64,000 nucleotides of DNA, taken from positions 7,623,367 through 7,687,366 of the forward strand of contig NC_081339.1 in the NCBI RefSeq assembly GCF_022539665.2. Reading direction: 5' to 3'. The notes below the pieces were generated by a model. The model did no database searches and was not told the DNA's origin. It saw only the letters and a list, made by a program, of their open reading frames with translations. Shown here piece by piece: positions 21,843-33,100 of the stretch; positions within the stretch are counted from its first letter, which is position 1; each line of letters opens with the position of its first letter. This stretch comes from Daphnia carinata. Taxonomy: Eukaryota > Arthropoda > Branchiopoda > Diplostraca > Daphniidae. The position numbers and the translations under genes were made by a program.

Positions 21843-24387
21843 CAGTTTCGCACTGCACAACGGGGTGCGTAATATTAGGGTAGACCTACACAACCTAATC
21901 AATCGTGCACCGGGTACGGCTTAAACCATCACGCGGTATGGTAATGTCGGTATCATATTGAGTTTGTTTTTTATTGTTTGTTAACAGCCTCGTGATGCAG
22001 AGAGGTGGAGTCTTGTTGAAGTGATAGTACTGCCTATTTACGGACCAATCGAAGCAATATGATCGTGTTAGTTTAAATACGCATTAGGACATGTTTCATA
22101 AGGCAATACATTCGGTTATTGTTACATTTACCTATAGCCGGTCTATAAAAAAAAAAGTTTCAAACCTTTGAGCTGATTAGGTTTTTTTGGGGGTGATGGT
22201 ACAGCACCCAGCGCCTTCTACATGTTGATAAATTTTTTTATGGCACGTGTAAAACTTTTATTATCCTTCGGCATTCGCATTTTTGAAAAAAAGAACTAGG
22301 GGAAAGGTAACCAAATGAAAAATCAAAAGGTATTCTAGCGAAGGTATATTTTTGTTTATTTCTACCCCTTCCTCTATTACAGCTGTTTTTTGACCAATAT
22401 CCGCCCACTTCCAATTGGAGCCCAGGTAGTTTTCTTTCGTTCACGCCAGTAGTTGGAGGTTATGAACGTGCCTATTTAGTTTTATTCCAGCTGTCAGGCT
22501 AATAAAGATTGCATTAACTTTGCCGCTTAGTTATTTATTAAAGAGATATCGTTGTACTCGTTACACGACACATTCATCAATTCATCAAGGTGCCACTATG
22601 TCAGAGGACAATTACGGTAGGATCATTTTGCTTGCACTATTGGCGCCTTTTACTCTATGCGATAGCTACACAACTGAAGATTGTTGTCCAAGTAGGATGC
22701 AAACATTCGATTGTGTATCCACACTTCCATCTTTCTTTTGGTTTTTATCAGGTTCTATGCCCTAATTCTCGTGTCACAGAAAACGAAATTACGGTTATTT
22801 GTTTGCTTGTACTCTAGTCGACAGGATCTACTTTTCTTGCGGCATATAGGTTGGATTTTCAAATGCAAAACATTCAAAATAGTCTACTAGCTTAACCCCC
22901 CTGAAAAGATATAACGTCTTGATTGATTAAATGACTAATGTAGCGTATAGCCGGTAAAAGACTCTGTGAGGCCGATGAGCATCTTTGTAACATTCCAGAA
23001 ATAATCCGCAAGGAAAGTGCCATAAAATTATTTATATCATTTTCCGCTTTTATTTGCTGACGATACCTCGAATTTTTAATGCGTTTATGAGATGTTTTTC
23101 AGTTAGTACGTATACGCCGCCAATCTGTCCGTTTATTTTTATCTTTTGATGTAAGTAAAACATTAAAAACATTGAGTTATTGGTAAAATCTTGAAAGACA
23201 AAACCTAATGTATGTAAAAGATAACCGTGAATATTAGGCGTATAAAGTTTGCAGAGACGGTCCTATAAAAAAAAAGTCCAGGAAAATATGCTTACTTGCG
23301 CGTTAATGTTAATTACATCTTATCGAATTCGGCAGTACGTTAAAATCTAGCGAGTTCCATTAGGCACGTAAAGGAATTTTATTTAGGTGAACGCATGATT
23401 GTTTACATACTCTGCGTTTTATGGAATTAGTTTTTATGAGGCCCCTTCCCTTTGCCTTTGGTGGGAGAAATTCAACGTTAAAATGCTAACACAAAAAAAC
23501 CGAAGAGCTTACACGATGTTCTCGCACGACCCGAATACGTTGCCCGTAAGCGTAGAATATAAATAACTGAACGGATACATAAGTGGGCATTGAGTTTACG
23601 TATCCCTTTATTACAGTATGCTATTTGTTTTGGATCAACACAGTCATAAATAACGTAACCGTGTGGTTGGGGAAAAATCCGTTTTATACTCCGCTCGGAA
23701 CAGCTACAACAATCTCCTCCATTTGTTTAGTTTTTATTGGCTTTTTTGGGGTTTTTGTTATATCGACGTCACAGCGTCAGATTATGGTGCAATTGAAAGA
23801 AAAGCCAAGAGTGGTACGTGAATCGTGTAGAAACTCTGAAGCGATTGGAACATTGGCAGATTCGATTTTTCGTTATGGTCATTTTGACGCAAGCAAATAA
23901 GACCCTTCTGTAGTGTTTGCATTGCCCGCTGGTTATCTCCTTTCTGTGTGTGTTCAAACGTGTCGTTGGGTCTTTTATCTACAACTAGATTCATGCGGTT
24001 CAAAAAGTGTTTGAAAACTGTAACGGCCCACATAAGTTAACAAGCGTGGACGACGTGCTGAAATGCATCGGTGTGGCTACACATCAGAACATTCTCGTGC
24101 CATTTCAGAATTTATTTTCACACTAACGCAACAGGTCCATGTTTTGGTGCTATATACTGTCATTTGTCCAAGGGGTAAAGAGAAACAATCAAGCGTATTA
24201 CATAACATCTGTAGTTGTGCGATGTAAAATGAAAAAATGGCTTATGATTCATTACGGAGATGAAAACGGTCTAACAATTTTGAAACACATGCAATTAGAT
24301 ATTTATCACTGGTCGATTAAGGAAGTTAAGAACTGAATTTCCCCGTTACACTTCGGTAAATAACAAATGAGATTCCTGTGAAGAACT
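21843..24387. other. Intergenic region, no supported gene
   Basis: About 2.5 kb of AT-rich DNA. A 105-codon frame at 23583-23900 (+) has two hydrophobic stretches, but no splice partners, signal peptide or family motif were found, so I do not call it a gene. Confidence 0.45.
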
Positions 24388-25860
24388 TCAATCATCCTCT
24401 TCTGAGCTATCCAATCCAGCTCCTGTTGCTCCTGTTGCTCCTGTTGCTCCTGTTGCTCCTGTTGCTCCTGTTGCTCCTGTTGCTCCTGTTGCTCCTGTTG
24501 TTCCTGTTGTTCCTGTTGTTCCTGCTCCTCCAGCCCCTCCAGCCCCTCCAGCCCCTCCAGCCCCTCCAGCCCCTCCAGCCCCTCCAGCCCCTCCAGCCCC
24601 TCCAGCCCCTCCAGCCCCTCCAGCCCCTCCAGCCCCTCCAGCCCCTCCAGCCCCTCCTGTTGTCCCGGTTACTCCTGTTACTCCGGTTACTCCGGTTACT
24701 CCGGTTACACCGGTTCCAGCTAGTCCAGACTGAGACCCATATGATCCCGAGTATAAATTCAATTGGGTGTTGCCAGACGTAACACCCACAGTAGAAATGC
24801 CTCCGTCCATCGATGTATCTGAAGTTGAACTTGCAACAGCACCAGCCTGAGCCCCCAATGAAGAAGCTTCACCTGTACCGGCCGCACTGGTTGTAGCGGA
24901 GGCATCTACACCGAATGCGAATTCAGCTGGTTTGACATCCATTGCGACGGTATCAGGTATTGGTTTGATGTGAGCAGGATCTATCTCCACTTTAATCACT
25001 TGTAACGTGACGTGATAATCCGGTGTGTTATCCTCGTACAGTATGCGGTGCTTGGGACTCGCTATAATGTGAATGGTAGGCTTTTTCTCAAAAGTTTGTG
25101 AGGTGGTAGCCACGGAAACAGGAGATCCCTCGTTGCTGGAAGCACTTGCTCCGGCCGATGCAATAACGCTGTCTTGAGCGGTTGTTTCGACAACATCAAC
25201 GGGCACTGTCTCTGCTGGAGTCTCAACGACTTCGACAGGGGTGGTTGCAGTGGCCCTTCGGGCGTCACCGCGGAATGTTAACTTAATGACATCTCTTGTA
25301 TTGCTTTTGACAGATTTCTTGGGGTTATTCAGCTCCCACCAGGTCCACGTTGGGGCTTCCGTGGTAGAAGAGGATCTATTCCAGAAATAAGGTTTATTAC
25401 ATCATATTTAATTCTTTTCTTTGATGATGTTTTAATGACTCACTTTGGACTTGTAGAATCGACGGTCGGTTTTTCGCTTGCGCTTTGAATTTTATTTTTA
25501 GCTCCTTTGGTTTCAAATACTTCTCCAAGTTTCGGATCAGCCTTTACTTCGATTTGTATAGACGCTGCTGCAACGATAGGTGTCTCAAGAATCGCGCTTT
25601 CTCTTTTAGTTGCGCCAATAAGAGTTTGAACATCATCATTTCTCTCTGCATTTACCGCCTTGGATCGTTTGTTTAGAATGAATTTCGTCAGGAATCCAAG
25701 TGGTTCTGCGACTACGAGGGTTTTTCTACACGAGAACGAGGTTAACTAGCTTTTCACGTAAGAATATATCCAGTGAATCTTACCTGGATATTGATGCTGC
25801 ATGGATGGCCGGAACGCACACACTTATGGCAATCAGTAGTAAAGGTACAGATGGCTTCAT
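24388..25860 (-). CDS. Secreted Gly/Ala/Thr-repeat protein of unknown function
   Basis: Not recognised as a known family. Minus-strand exons: 25784-25860, 25444-25725 and 24388-25375, giving 448 residues. The N-terminus [21 protein letters not shown] is a signal peptide. The middle contains a [20 protein letters not shown] segment and a compact [15 protein letters not shown]-type segment that may be folded. The C-terminal part is repeat: five GVT units, then about 14-15 GGA units, three GTT units and about eight GAT units, ending in an acidic LDSSEEDD. At the DNA level these are 9-bp units. Repeats of this kind occur in secreted structural or adhesive proteins, so an extracellular matrix role is a guess. 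The Leu-rich plus-strand open frame here is a shadow of the repeat. Confidence 0.72.
24416..24713. repeat. Coding minisatellite of 9-bp units
   Basis: Three homogeneous blocks on the plus strand: about eight CTCCTGTTG units from 24418, about fourteen CCCCTCCAG units from about 24535, and CTCCGGTTA units from about 24662. Each encodes one G-A-T, G-G-A or G-V-T tripeptide on the minus strand. Exact unit counts vary by how imperfect ends are treated. Confidence 0.9.
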
Positions 25861-27201
25861 CTTATCCACTAGTTGTCGACTAAATGTCTCGATTGTCTCC
25901 TTCACACTGATCTTTTAAAAGAGTAAAAGTCAGTGGCTAAGTAAAGCTGATTTCATTCGGTGGAATGTCAACGACTCTGGCGACACACACGACGCATACT
26001 GGTCGTGCTGAGTCAACTTTCAGGTGTCTGAAAGTGCAAAGAGAGCTAAGTTGGGTTTTTGAAAAAAAAAAATTGTGTACCGGTTCGCGTTAGGAGTAGC
26101 ACCGAGTGTTGACCCACTAGTTGGAAAGAGTGTCGTTTTTAAGTGTCTATCGTGAAAGTGAAAGGAGCAAAAGTGCGGTAGTTTTTGTGTCTCGATTTTA
26201 AGAGAAAGTCGTTTATCCACAAACAGTCGACACAACTAATACCTTGTTTCTTTTTTCTTACTTTGGCATGTAGATTAGAACGGCATCCTTTCTAGTTCTA
26301 CTCCCTCAAATTTCGAACCAAAAACACTAAACAGGTTGCTATATTGCATGCGTACAGTTTTAAAGTAGTATCAATGAACTGTAATTAATATACGGAGCTT
26401 TAGTTAAATGGAAATATCACCTTAGATGGGACTCTGTCAACTTAGAAAGCATTTTGTACCATATACTTCACGGGGTATATCTATAGTTGATTTCACGTTG
26501 CATAGAAAAGGGTCAGTTAAAAGCCCACTAATATATGTCCATATAGGATAAATTTAAACGAATCTATCACCACTTCATTTTGTGAATCGACGTTTGCTCA
26601 CGATATCCTTTTTGTCGGCAGGATCTACGAAGAGTGAAAGCTAATTTGCGGATACGTGATAGTCAAATTTTTCCTTTCACAACACATTTTTAACTCGTGT
26701 GCTTTCTTTCTTGTCCGACCTTTTCGACGCTGTTTCAACTTAGCTTCCGTGATTGATGTCATTTTCTCGCTATCACATGTCCATCTGAATGTTTTCCACG
26801 GCATTTTCTTCGGAGGGAAATTTAAATAGGAGAAAATTTCTCCTAAAAAAAAACGATACACTTTTTCTGTTATACAAACTTTACGCGCGTGTCAGGTTTC
26901 CAGTTTGAACGCAGATGGCAAAGGCTTTCTGAAATCCAGGAATTTCATGCTAAATCGTATGCTATTCGGTCGTACTCCGGGAAGAAAGACGTCGTTAAAT
27001 AGCATGATGTGCAGATAACGGTAATTGATGTTGCTCTTTTGAATAACACCGACGTGAGCGAAAGCTTTGATTAAGTTGATTTTACGTATGATTTAGACGT
27101 GAGAAAATGGGAACAATTGATAAACGAAGAGCCTCCAGCAATAACGCTACTAAAACTTGGATTTCAAACGTCCAACGGAATCTGTCCCAAGCAAATAACC
27201 C
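25861..27201. other. Intergenic region upstream of two divergent genes
   Basis: No supported gene. It should contain the promoters of the Gly-rich gene (-) and the DC-STAMP gene (+). A 48-codon frame starting at 27107 (+) may be a 5' exon of the latter but I could not join it in phase. Confidence 0.4.
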
Positions 27202-27444
27202 GTGCAATTCTATGTTGATGGCCGTCGTTTCAAGCTACGAAATAAAATTTTGAAAAACCAGTTTTTCGTATCGTTCTACATTTCTGTTACTACAGATGTC
27301 ATTGCGACATGCACTTTCGCAGCCTTCCGGTTAATAAAACTAAGCTTTCCATCCGGGGTTGGACTCAACTGGGTATGCAAAATTCTAAACTTTCTAGACA
27401 TCGTTTTAAAATTTGTTATTCTCAAACAGAGTGTCACCTCTTCA

Positions 27445-29715
27445 ATGTTGGCAGTATCTATTCTGTGTCTCGGGTTGGTAGCCCCATCCTCACCAGAAAT
27501 TAACTTTAAATCAGAGCAAGTTCTAACCGTATGCGACGCTTTTAACGTTTGGCACACGCACAAAGGCGAGCCAATTCGAGAATGTCCACAACTTCCTTCG
27601 GCGGCAGGTTTTTTCGAGAACTTGAGGGAAAAATTGTACGAGAAACAATGTGAAACCAACATTACAGCCGCTCAATCTGAAACGAGTTTACTCGAACACG
27701 GCATTTTGATCGTCAAGCAATTCGTGGATAGCATCAAAGACGGTCTGGAGGAAATAGGAATGGCATTAGTTCATGCAGCAGAGGATATTAGTGGTTTGCA
27801 ATCTGTAAGAAAACGATGGAACCATCGAGTGTATTCGATCTTAGCAGGATCGTGTTTTTTGTTATTTTACTTGCACTGCTGGAAGCTCAGTGCACTGTAC
27901 TTTAATGCCATTCTGGGATTCCTCACGTCCGGCGTTTTCTACTTTGTTCATTTATACTACAACACCTCTTTCACTCTTTGGCTCTTAATTGCGGTAGCTA
28001 TTTTCGTTGGTAGCCCTTTGTACGTTCGGTCATGGTTACCAGGTCTTGGTGCTATGACTTTCATTCATTTAGTTATTCCACTTCTCAATTTAGTTCTAAG
28101 ATTGATAATAGAAACTCAGCTTTTTCTAGGACCGATGCTTACTTTAATAGTCAATAGTTTTTCTATCCTCATCCATGTTTTCTGTTTGATTGGTCTCTAT
28201 ATTGATGAGAAATTGCTGGTCGTCAAAGTCATACTGCTCCCGTTTTATCAAACATTTCTCAGTCTCTTTGATTTTAACGGACGACACTCTGAGCTCATTA
28301 ATTCCATTAGAAATTCAGTAGATGACATGACGACAGGCTTTTTCTCTTCAACGGATTTTAAAGGGAAAAATGTTAAGCAACTCGATAAGATGTTAGCTAG
28401 TCGATTACGTCAATTATGTGTGAACGTAACCACTTCTTGGTATTCGACTTGCCCAATTTTGTTCGCCCGTTCGTGTACTGCTTACATCGACCAGACCGAT
28501 TTAGCCAAGTTAGATCAAGGTTTCGATGTAGCTGGCCAATGGCTGACTAGTTTAATTCTGCCATCCTCCAAAGACACGGGATCAGTTCAACGAACCTTAT
28601 CCAAACAACTTTGCCAACAGATCTCTCGTTCCGCTTGTCGAGCTATTGACATAGTCGCCTATTGTTCACCGGATGATACTTTCTACGGTCAAGCTTACCA
28701 TACTTTCATAACAGCGGTGGAAAAGCTTACAGCATCAATAGTTGTTCAGCCTTGGCTTCATTTTAACTTCACGCTCTTTGATTCTGGAACAATACCTCAT
28801 GTTTCTTTCGATGTTGAGTGGATCTTCTTTGGGCGCAGGATTGCCAGCCTTTGCTTGGTCGCATTTTTCCTATTCGTACTCTTCCGCGCTCTCATTCAAT
28901 CCATTTTTTTCTTACGTCGGTACAGGACAGACTTCCTCTTTTGTAGTGAAGCAATCGGCTTGTCTTGTAAACTTGTTTCCAACACTAAATTGATGGTGAA
29001 AGTGTTGCTTTTCTTTCTGAGCGAAAAAGCAATGAAATGGATGCACGAGCAACTCCAGGAAATCCAGTTTATCGAGCCTGAAAGAGGTGAAGCTCGGTTG
29101 GCCTTTAATGTCCAAGGAAATGGAACGATTGCCAAAGTTATGCGCTCACTTTTTGGTGGCTTCAGTCTGCAAAGTAAGTATTGTACCAAAGCTGATAGTT
29201 CGGTGTGCAGCACTCCATTCTTTCCGGTAGGTTGGTCCACTTGGATTTTTCTTTTCATTCTTGCCGGATTCTATCTTCTTATCGGGATGTACGCGAACAA
29301 AACAGGCTATCTAATGTGTCGTATCTGTGATCGTTTTATCGCAAATGTACGACGTGAGAGAAAGCGAATACAGCAGGAGAGTTCGAGAAGGGAGAGGATA
29401 AGAAAACGATTGGTTGTACAGACCTTAGCTGAGGAAGCACTTTCCAGAGGTGGGCCGGAAGACAGTCGATTAGTACTGCGTTTCTATCACGTACCGCGTC
29501 GTTGGTATCACCATCAATTAACACCTTATATAGTCCAGTCCATAATTGCTTATTCCAAGTTTGGGGCCGAGAACATTGGATGTCAAATTTGTCTTCACGC
29601 AACCGCAACGACTCGTTTTAAATGTAGAACCCTTCTTTTTTGCAATTGTTGCAGCATTTACCTGAAACGATGCCCTTGTGGCTGCCAAAGTTTGCAAAAA
29701 TATCGGTTTCATTAG
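27445..29715 (+). CDS. DC-STAMP-domain multi-pass membrane protein (DCST1/sneaky-like)
   Basis: A multi-pass membrane protein of the DC-STAMP family, which includes DCST1/DCST2 and Drosophila sneaky, needed in sperm for fertilisation (family knowledge). From the first in-frame ATG it has 756 residues in a single exon. There are about four to five hydrophobic segments in the N-terminal half (around 27840-28220), a Cys-rich ectodomain (CVNVTTSWYSTCP, CRAIDIVAYC), then two more segments (near 28830-28910 and 29235-29290). The C-terminus has a RING-like cluster: CQIC, then CRTLLFCNCC and CPCGC. The frame stays open upstream to 27199 with hydrophobic residues, and a good acceptor (TTCTGTTACTACAG) ends near 27295, so an upstream exon may supply the true start. 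DCST1-like is favoured over DCST2, without certainty. Confidence 0.78.
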   Translation: MLAVSILCLGLVAPSSPEINFKSEQVLTVCDAFNVWHTHKGEPIRECPQLPSAAGFFENLREKLYEKQCETNITAAQSETSLLEHGILIVKQFVDSIKDGLEEIGMALVHAAEDISGLQSVRKRWNHRVYSILAGSCFLLFYLHCWKLSALYFNAILGFLTSGVFYFVHLYYNTSFTLWLLIAVAIFVGSPLYVRSWLPGLGAMTFIHLVIPLLNLVLRLIIETQLFLGPMLTLIVNSFSILIHVFCLIGLYIDEKLLVVKVILLPFYQTFLSLFDFNGRHSELINSIRNSVDDMTTGFFSSTDFKGKNVKQLDKMLASRLRQLCVNVTTSWYSTCPILFARSCTAYIDQTDLAKLDQGFDVAGQWLTSLILPSSKDTGSVQRTLSKQLCQQISRSACRAIDIVAYCSPDDTFYGQAYHTFITAVEKLTASIVVQPWLHFNFTLFDSGTIPHVSFDVEWIFFGRRIASLCLVAFFLFVLFRALIQSIFFLRRYRTDFLFCSEAIGLSCKLVSNTKLMVKVLLFFLSEKAMKWMHEQLQEIQFIEPERGEARLAFNVQGNGTIAKVMRSLFGGFSLQSKYCTKADSSVCSTPFFPVGWSTWIFLFILAGFYLLIGMYANKTGYLMCRICDRFIANVRRERKRIQQESSRRERIRKRLVVQTLAEEALSRGGPEDSRLVLRFYHVPRRWYHHQLTPYIVQSIIAYSKFGAENIGCQICLHATATTRFKCRTLLFCNCCSIYLKRCPCGCQSLQKYRFH

Positions 29716-30182
29716 CAAATATTAATCTCCAAAATTTCAATTTCATCTAAAAAAGTAAGCTATAAGAATAAAAACTTGCAGGATCGGATACCTCAGATAG
29801 CTTTTCAAGCCCATTTTCTGATGTTCCTCGTTTTTAATAAATTTCAGTATCAAAGTACTTGTAAAAAAAAACGCGAAGCGTTGAAGCATCTTGTTGGTTC
29901 TGTCTGGTTAAATTTTTTTTTTCTTTTTGTTGCGAAACGAAAACAAACCAGGTAAGGCTTTTTGAATTTGTGCGCGTTTTTACAGAGCCATCTAGCGATA
30001 GCGATATGATCGAAACGTCCCAAAACACGTGGGTTGTCGTAGCAGAAGAAAAGTATGAAAAGTGAGAAAATTTCACTGGTTTAGTTTATATTAAAAGTCT
30101 TGCTACTCTCTCATTAGCGATCTTTCCCATTCGGATTTATTTTTGACACCTCTGACGTTTAGATTGAAAAATTCACTAGAAA
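29716..30182. other. Intergenic region
   Basis: AT-rich sequence between the DC-STAMP stop and the DDX31 start. It should hold the DC-STAMP 3' UTR and the DDX31 promoter. Confidence 0.45.
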
Positions 30183-33100
30183 ATGGACAGCAGTAGTTTC
30201 ACTTTAAACCTTACTGATGGTAGCAAACAAACCCAAGATGCGCCTAAGGTTAGTAACTCTGACATGCATTTGGAAATATTCGTTAACGATCATACTGTTT
30301 CAACTGTTTTCGTGTTCGACAATTAATAAAAACATTTATGTACCAGGCCAAACCTATGTCACATCAAGAGTATGTTGCTAACCAGAAGCCACTTGTAAGC
30401 TTTGCACCTAAGCCTCGACAGACAGTGAAGGCAGACGGTGTGAAGAAACCAGCATTTGTAGTTGTTCGAAAAAAAGCCACACATGTTAAAAAGAAAAATT
30501 TGTCTGAACTGAAGAGTTTTTCAGCAAATTTACAGCCACTTACCTCTAAGAAAAATGATCAGTCAAACAATGAAAGTAAACCACAGAAACCATCACATGC
30601 AGAAAATGACCAATCAAATAATAACAGTAGTACAGAAAAACTGTCACATGCAGAAAATGTACAAGGGGATACTCCTACTGTCATGCATACCAGCCAAAAG
30701 AAAGCAACTAGGAAAAATGTGTCAAATAACAAAAAGAACAACTCTGCAGTTTCACAACAAGGGGGATCATCAGGTAGTTATAACAACACAGGCATCATAT
30801 CATCACTTTTCTTTAAAAACCCGGAGATTCCTACCGTCACTAAAGATAATGTAGAAAGTACAGAAGAAAATTTATTTTCGTCTCGTAGCTTTTCGGCTTT
30901 GACTATTCACAAGTATTTAGTAAGAAATTATCTACTACATTTGGCATTTAAATGGAAACACAAATAATATTTGTTTCACAGGTAGCAACATTAGAGAAAG
31001 ATTTGAATTTGAAACATATGACTGAAGCACAGTCCAGAACGATTCCAATTCTTCTCGACAAGAAAGACGCAATTGTTAAATCTCAGACGGGAAGTGGTAA
31101 AACCCTGGCGTACGCCATTCCTATTGTAGAGGTACGTTAAAACACTTACCATTTTACAATGTTTCAAATTATCTTCTTACTGACGCTGGTTTAAATAGAA
31201 ATTACAGAGTATTACGCCCAAGATTGATAGAAGCTCTGGTGTGTTTGCTCTCGTTGTTGTTCCCACAAGAGAGCTGGTTCTGCAAACATACTCTTGGTTC
31301 GTAAAAATTCTAAAGGTATTAACTTGAAATAATTTTAAAAGTCCATTTTGCCGTCTTATTCTAATGTTAATATACATTTTTAAAATATTTTAGCCCTTTA
31401 CATGGGTCGTGCCAGGGTACTTGATTGGCGGAGAAAAGAAAAAATCCGAAAAAGCACGTATTCGAAAAGGAATGAACATTTTAATTTCGACCCCTGGTCG
31501 TCTTCTTGATCATTTAACGTCTACGCGTAATCTTAATCTTGGTCGACTTCACTGGCTCATCATGGATGAAGCTGATCGACTTCTTGATATGGGCTACGAG
31601 AAAGACGTGGGCAGGTATTGCACGTGACGATTCTTATCAATTTGTATCGGATAAAACTAATTCACTCCTTATTTCCGTTTTGATACTTTCTTTTTTTGCA
31701 GGATTGTCAGCATAGTGGAAGAACATTTCGTTAAAGAAGGCAGTATAGGACAACGACAAACTGTGCTGCTGTCTGCCACCTTGAGTAAAGGCGTTGAAAA
31801 ACTAGCAGGATTGGCCCTGACTGACCCGGAGCATATTAAATTGTCGGAAGACGCAAGCGTAAATCAAGATCAGTTAGTGACGCCAACAAATTTGAAACAG
31901 TGGTATATTATAGTACCTCCAAAACTACGACTGGCGACGCTGGCGGCTTTCATTCTATGGAAATGCACGGTTAGTTAAGAGTAATTAAGATGTGAAGAAC
32001 TGTTTCCCATAAAAGGGAATTACTTAATTTCTCACGCGTTTTTACTTTTTATTGACAGATATCCACAGAAAAGAAAGTGCTGATTTTTATGACGACGCAA
32101 GATTCCGTAGATTACCACACTGAGCTTTTCAACCGGGTGAGTTTTTGTTTCATTACAACATTTTTAAGCACGCAAAGGTGTCGCTGCAAAATTTGCGTTT
32201 GTATGGCTGTGTTCTTTATGATTTCTTTTCTCTTGCAGCCTTACCTTTACGCTCCGTTTTTCTTACAGGTTTTGGCTAAACGGGAAAATCGAACTCCAAT
32301 CAGTTTTTGTAAACTACACGGAAATATGCCACAAAAGGTACGATATACACTTTCGTTATTTACAAGGCGTTGTTCCCCGAATAGATGGCGTCCATGCCGC
32401 TTTCGTACAAGCTACTAAGATTTTAAAAGGAAAAACCCGAATATTTTCACGGTTTTTGTACGTAATAAGTCAGGGGTACAATTGTCCGGTACTCAACAGT
32501 AGCCGCTGGCCAACCGGTTACCGTTTTTTGGTGCCAATTACGGCCAGTTTGGTGTAGTTTCGTTGCCTTTTGGCCCCAAAAGCAACGGGATGGGCGTTTT
32601 GCCATTGCTAATATGTGTAAAGGCATTACTTTTATATTGTCAATTATAAATTTTCTTATCTCCTAATCTGTTGTGTATTTCCAGGATCGGACAGCAATCT
32701 TCAAGGAATTTCGGGATACTGAAAGTGGCGTCCTTCTGTGCACGGTAAGTGGTCATTAATGTTTCATTCTGTAAAATCATTATGTATTTTCGCTTACAAC
32801 GCAATGCTGCCATTGGCTACCGAGCAAACCTACAAACAATGAAATTAGTTTGGTTTTTCACGTTGTTTTTGTTTGGGGGAGAGGGGGGGTTGGGGGATGG
32901 AATGGGTTTTCCCGTAACTTCCGGGCGGTTAGAGCGTGCAGATGAACCGATTAACGGTGCTTCTTGGTCGTAATTGTCGATTCCACCATAGACTTTTTGT
33001 CTTTCGGTTTGCCTTTGACAACCTGGTCACATGCGCTTTTGAAGTTATGGTATAACGGGGCTTATGGATGCTTGTCTACTTCGCCTCACATATCGTTCGA

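Noticed and set aside
23583-23900. 105-codon frame with two hydrophobic stretches, possible receptor fragment
   Set aside because: No splice partners, motifs or family resemblance; length is within chance for AT-rich DNA.
24378-24782. Plus-strand open frame of poly-Leu and Leu-Gln-Pro repeats
   Set aside because: It is the antisense shadow of the 9-bp repeat in the minus-strand secreted protein, which has a signal peptide and correct splice sites.
27107-27252. Separate small gene starting at 27107
   Set aside because: It ends at a TGA after 48 codons with no motif; a first exon of the DC-STAMP gene is at least as likely, but could not be joined in phase.
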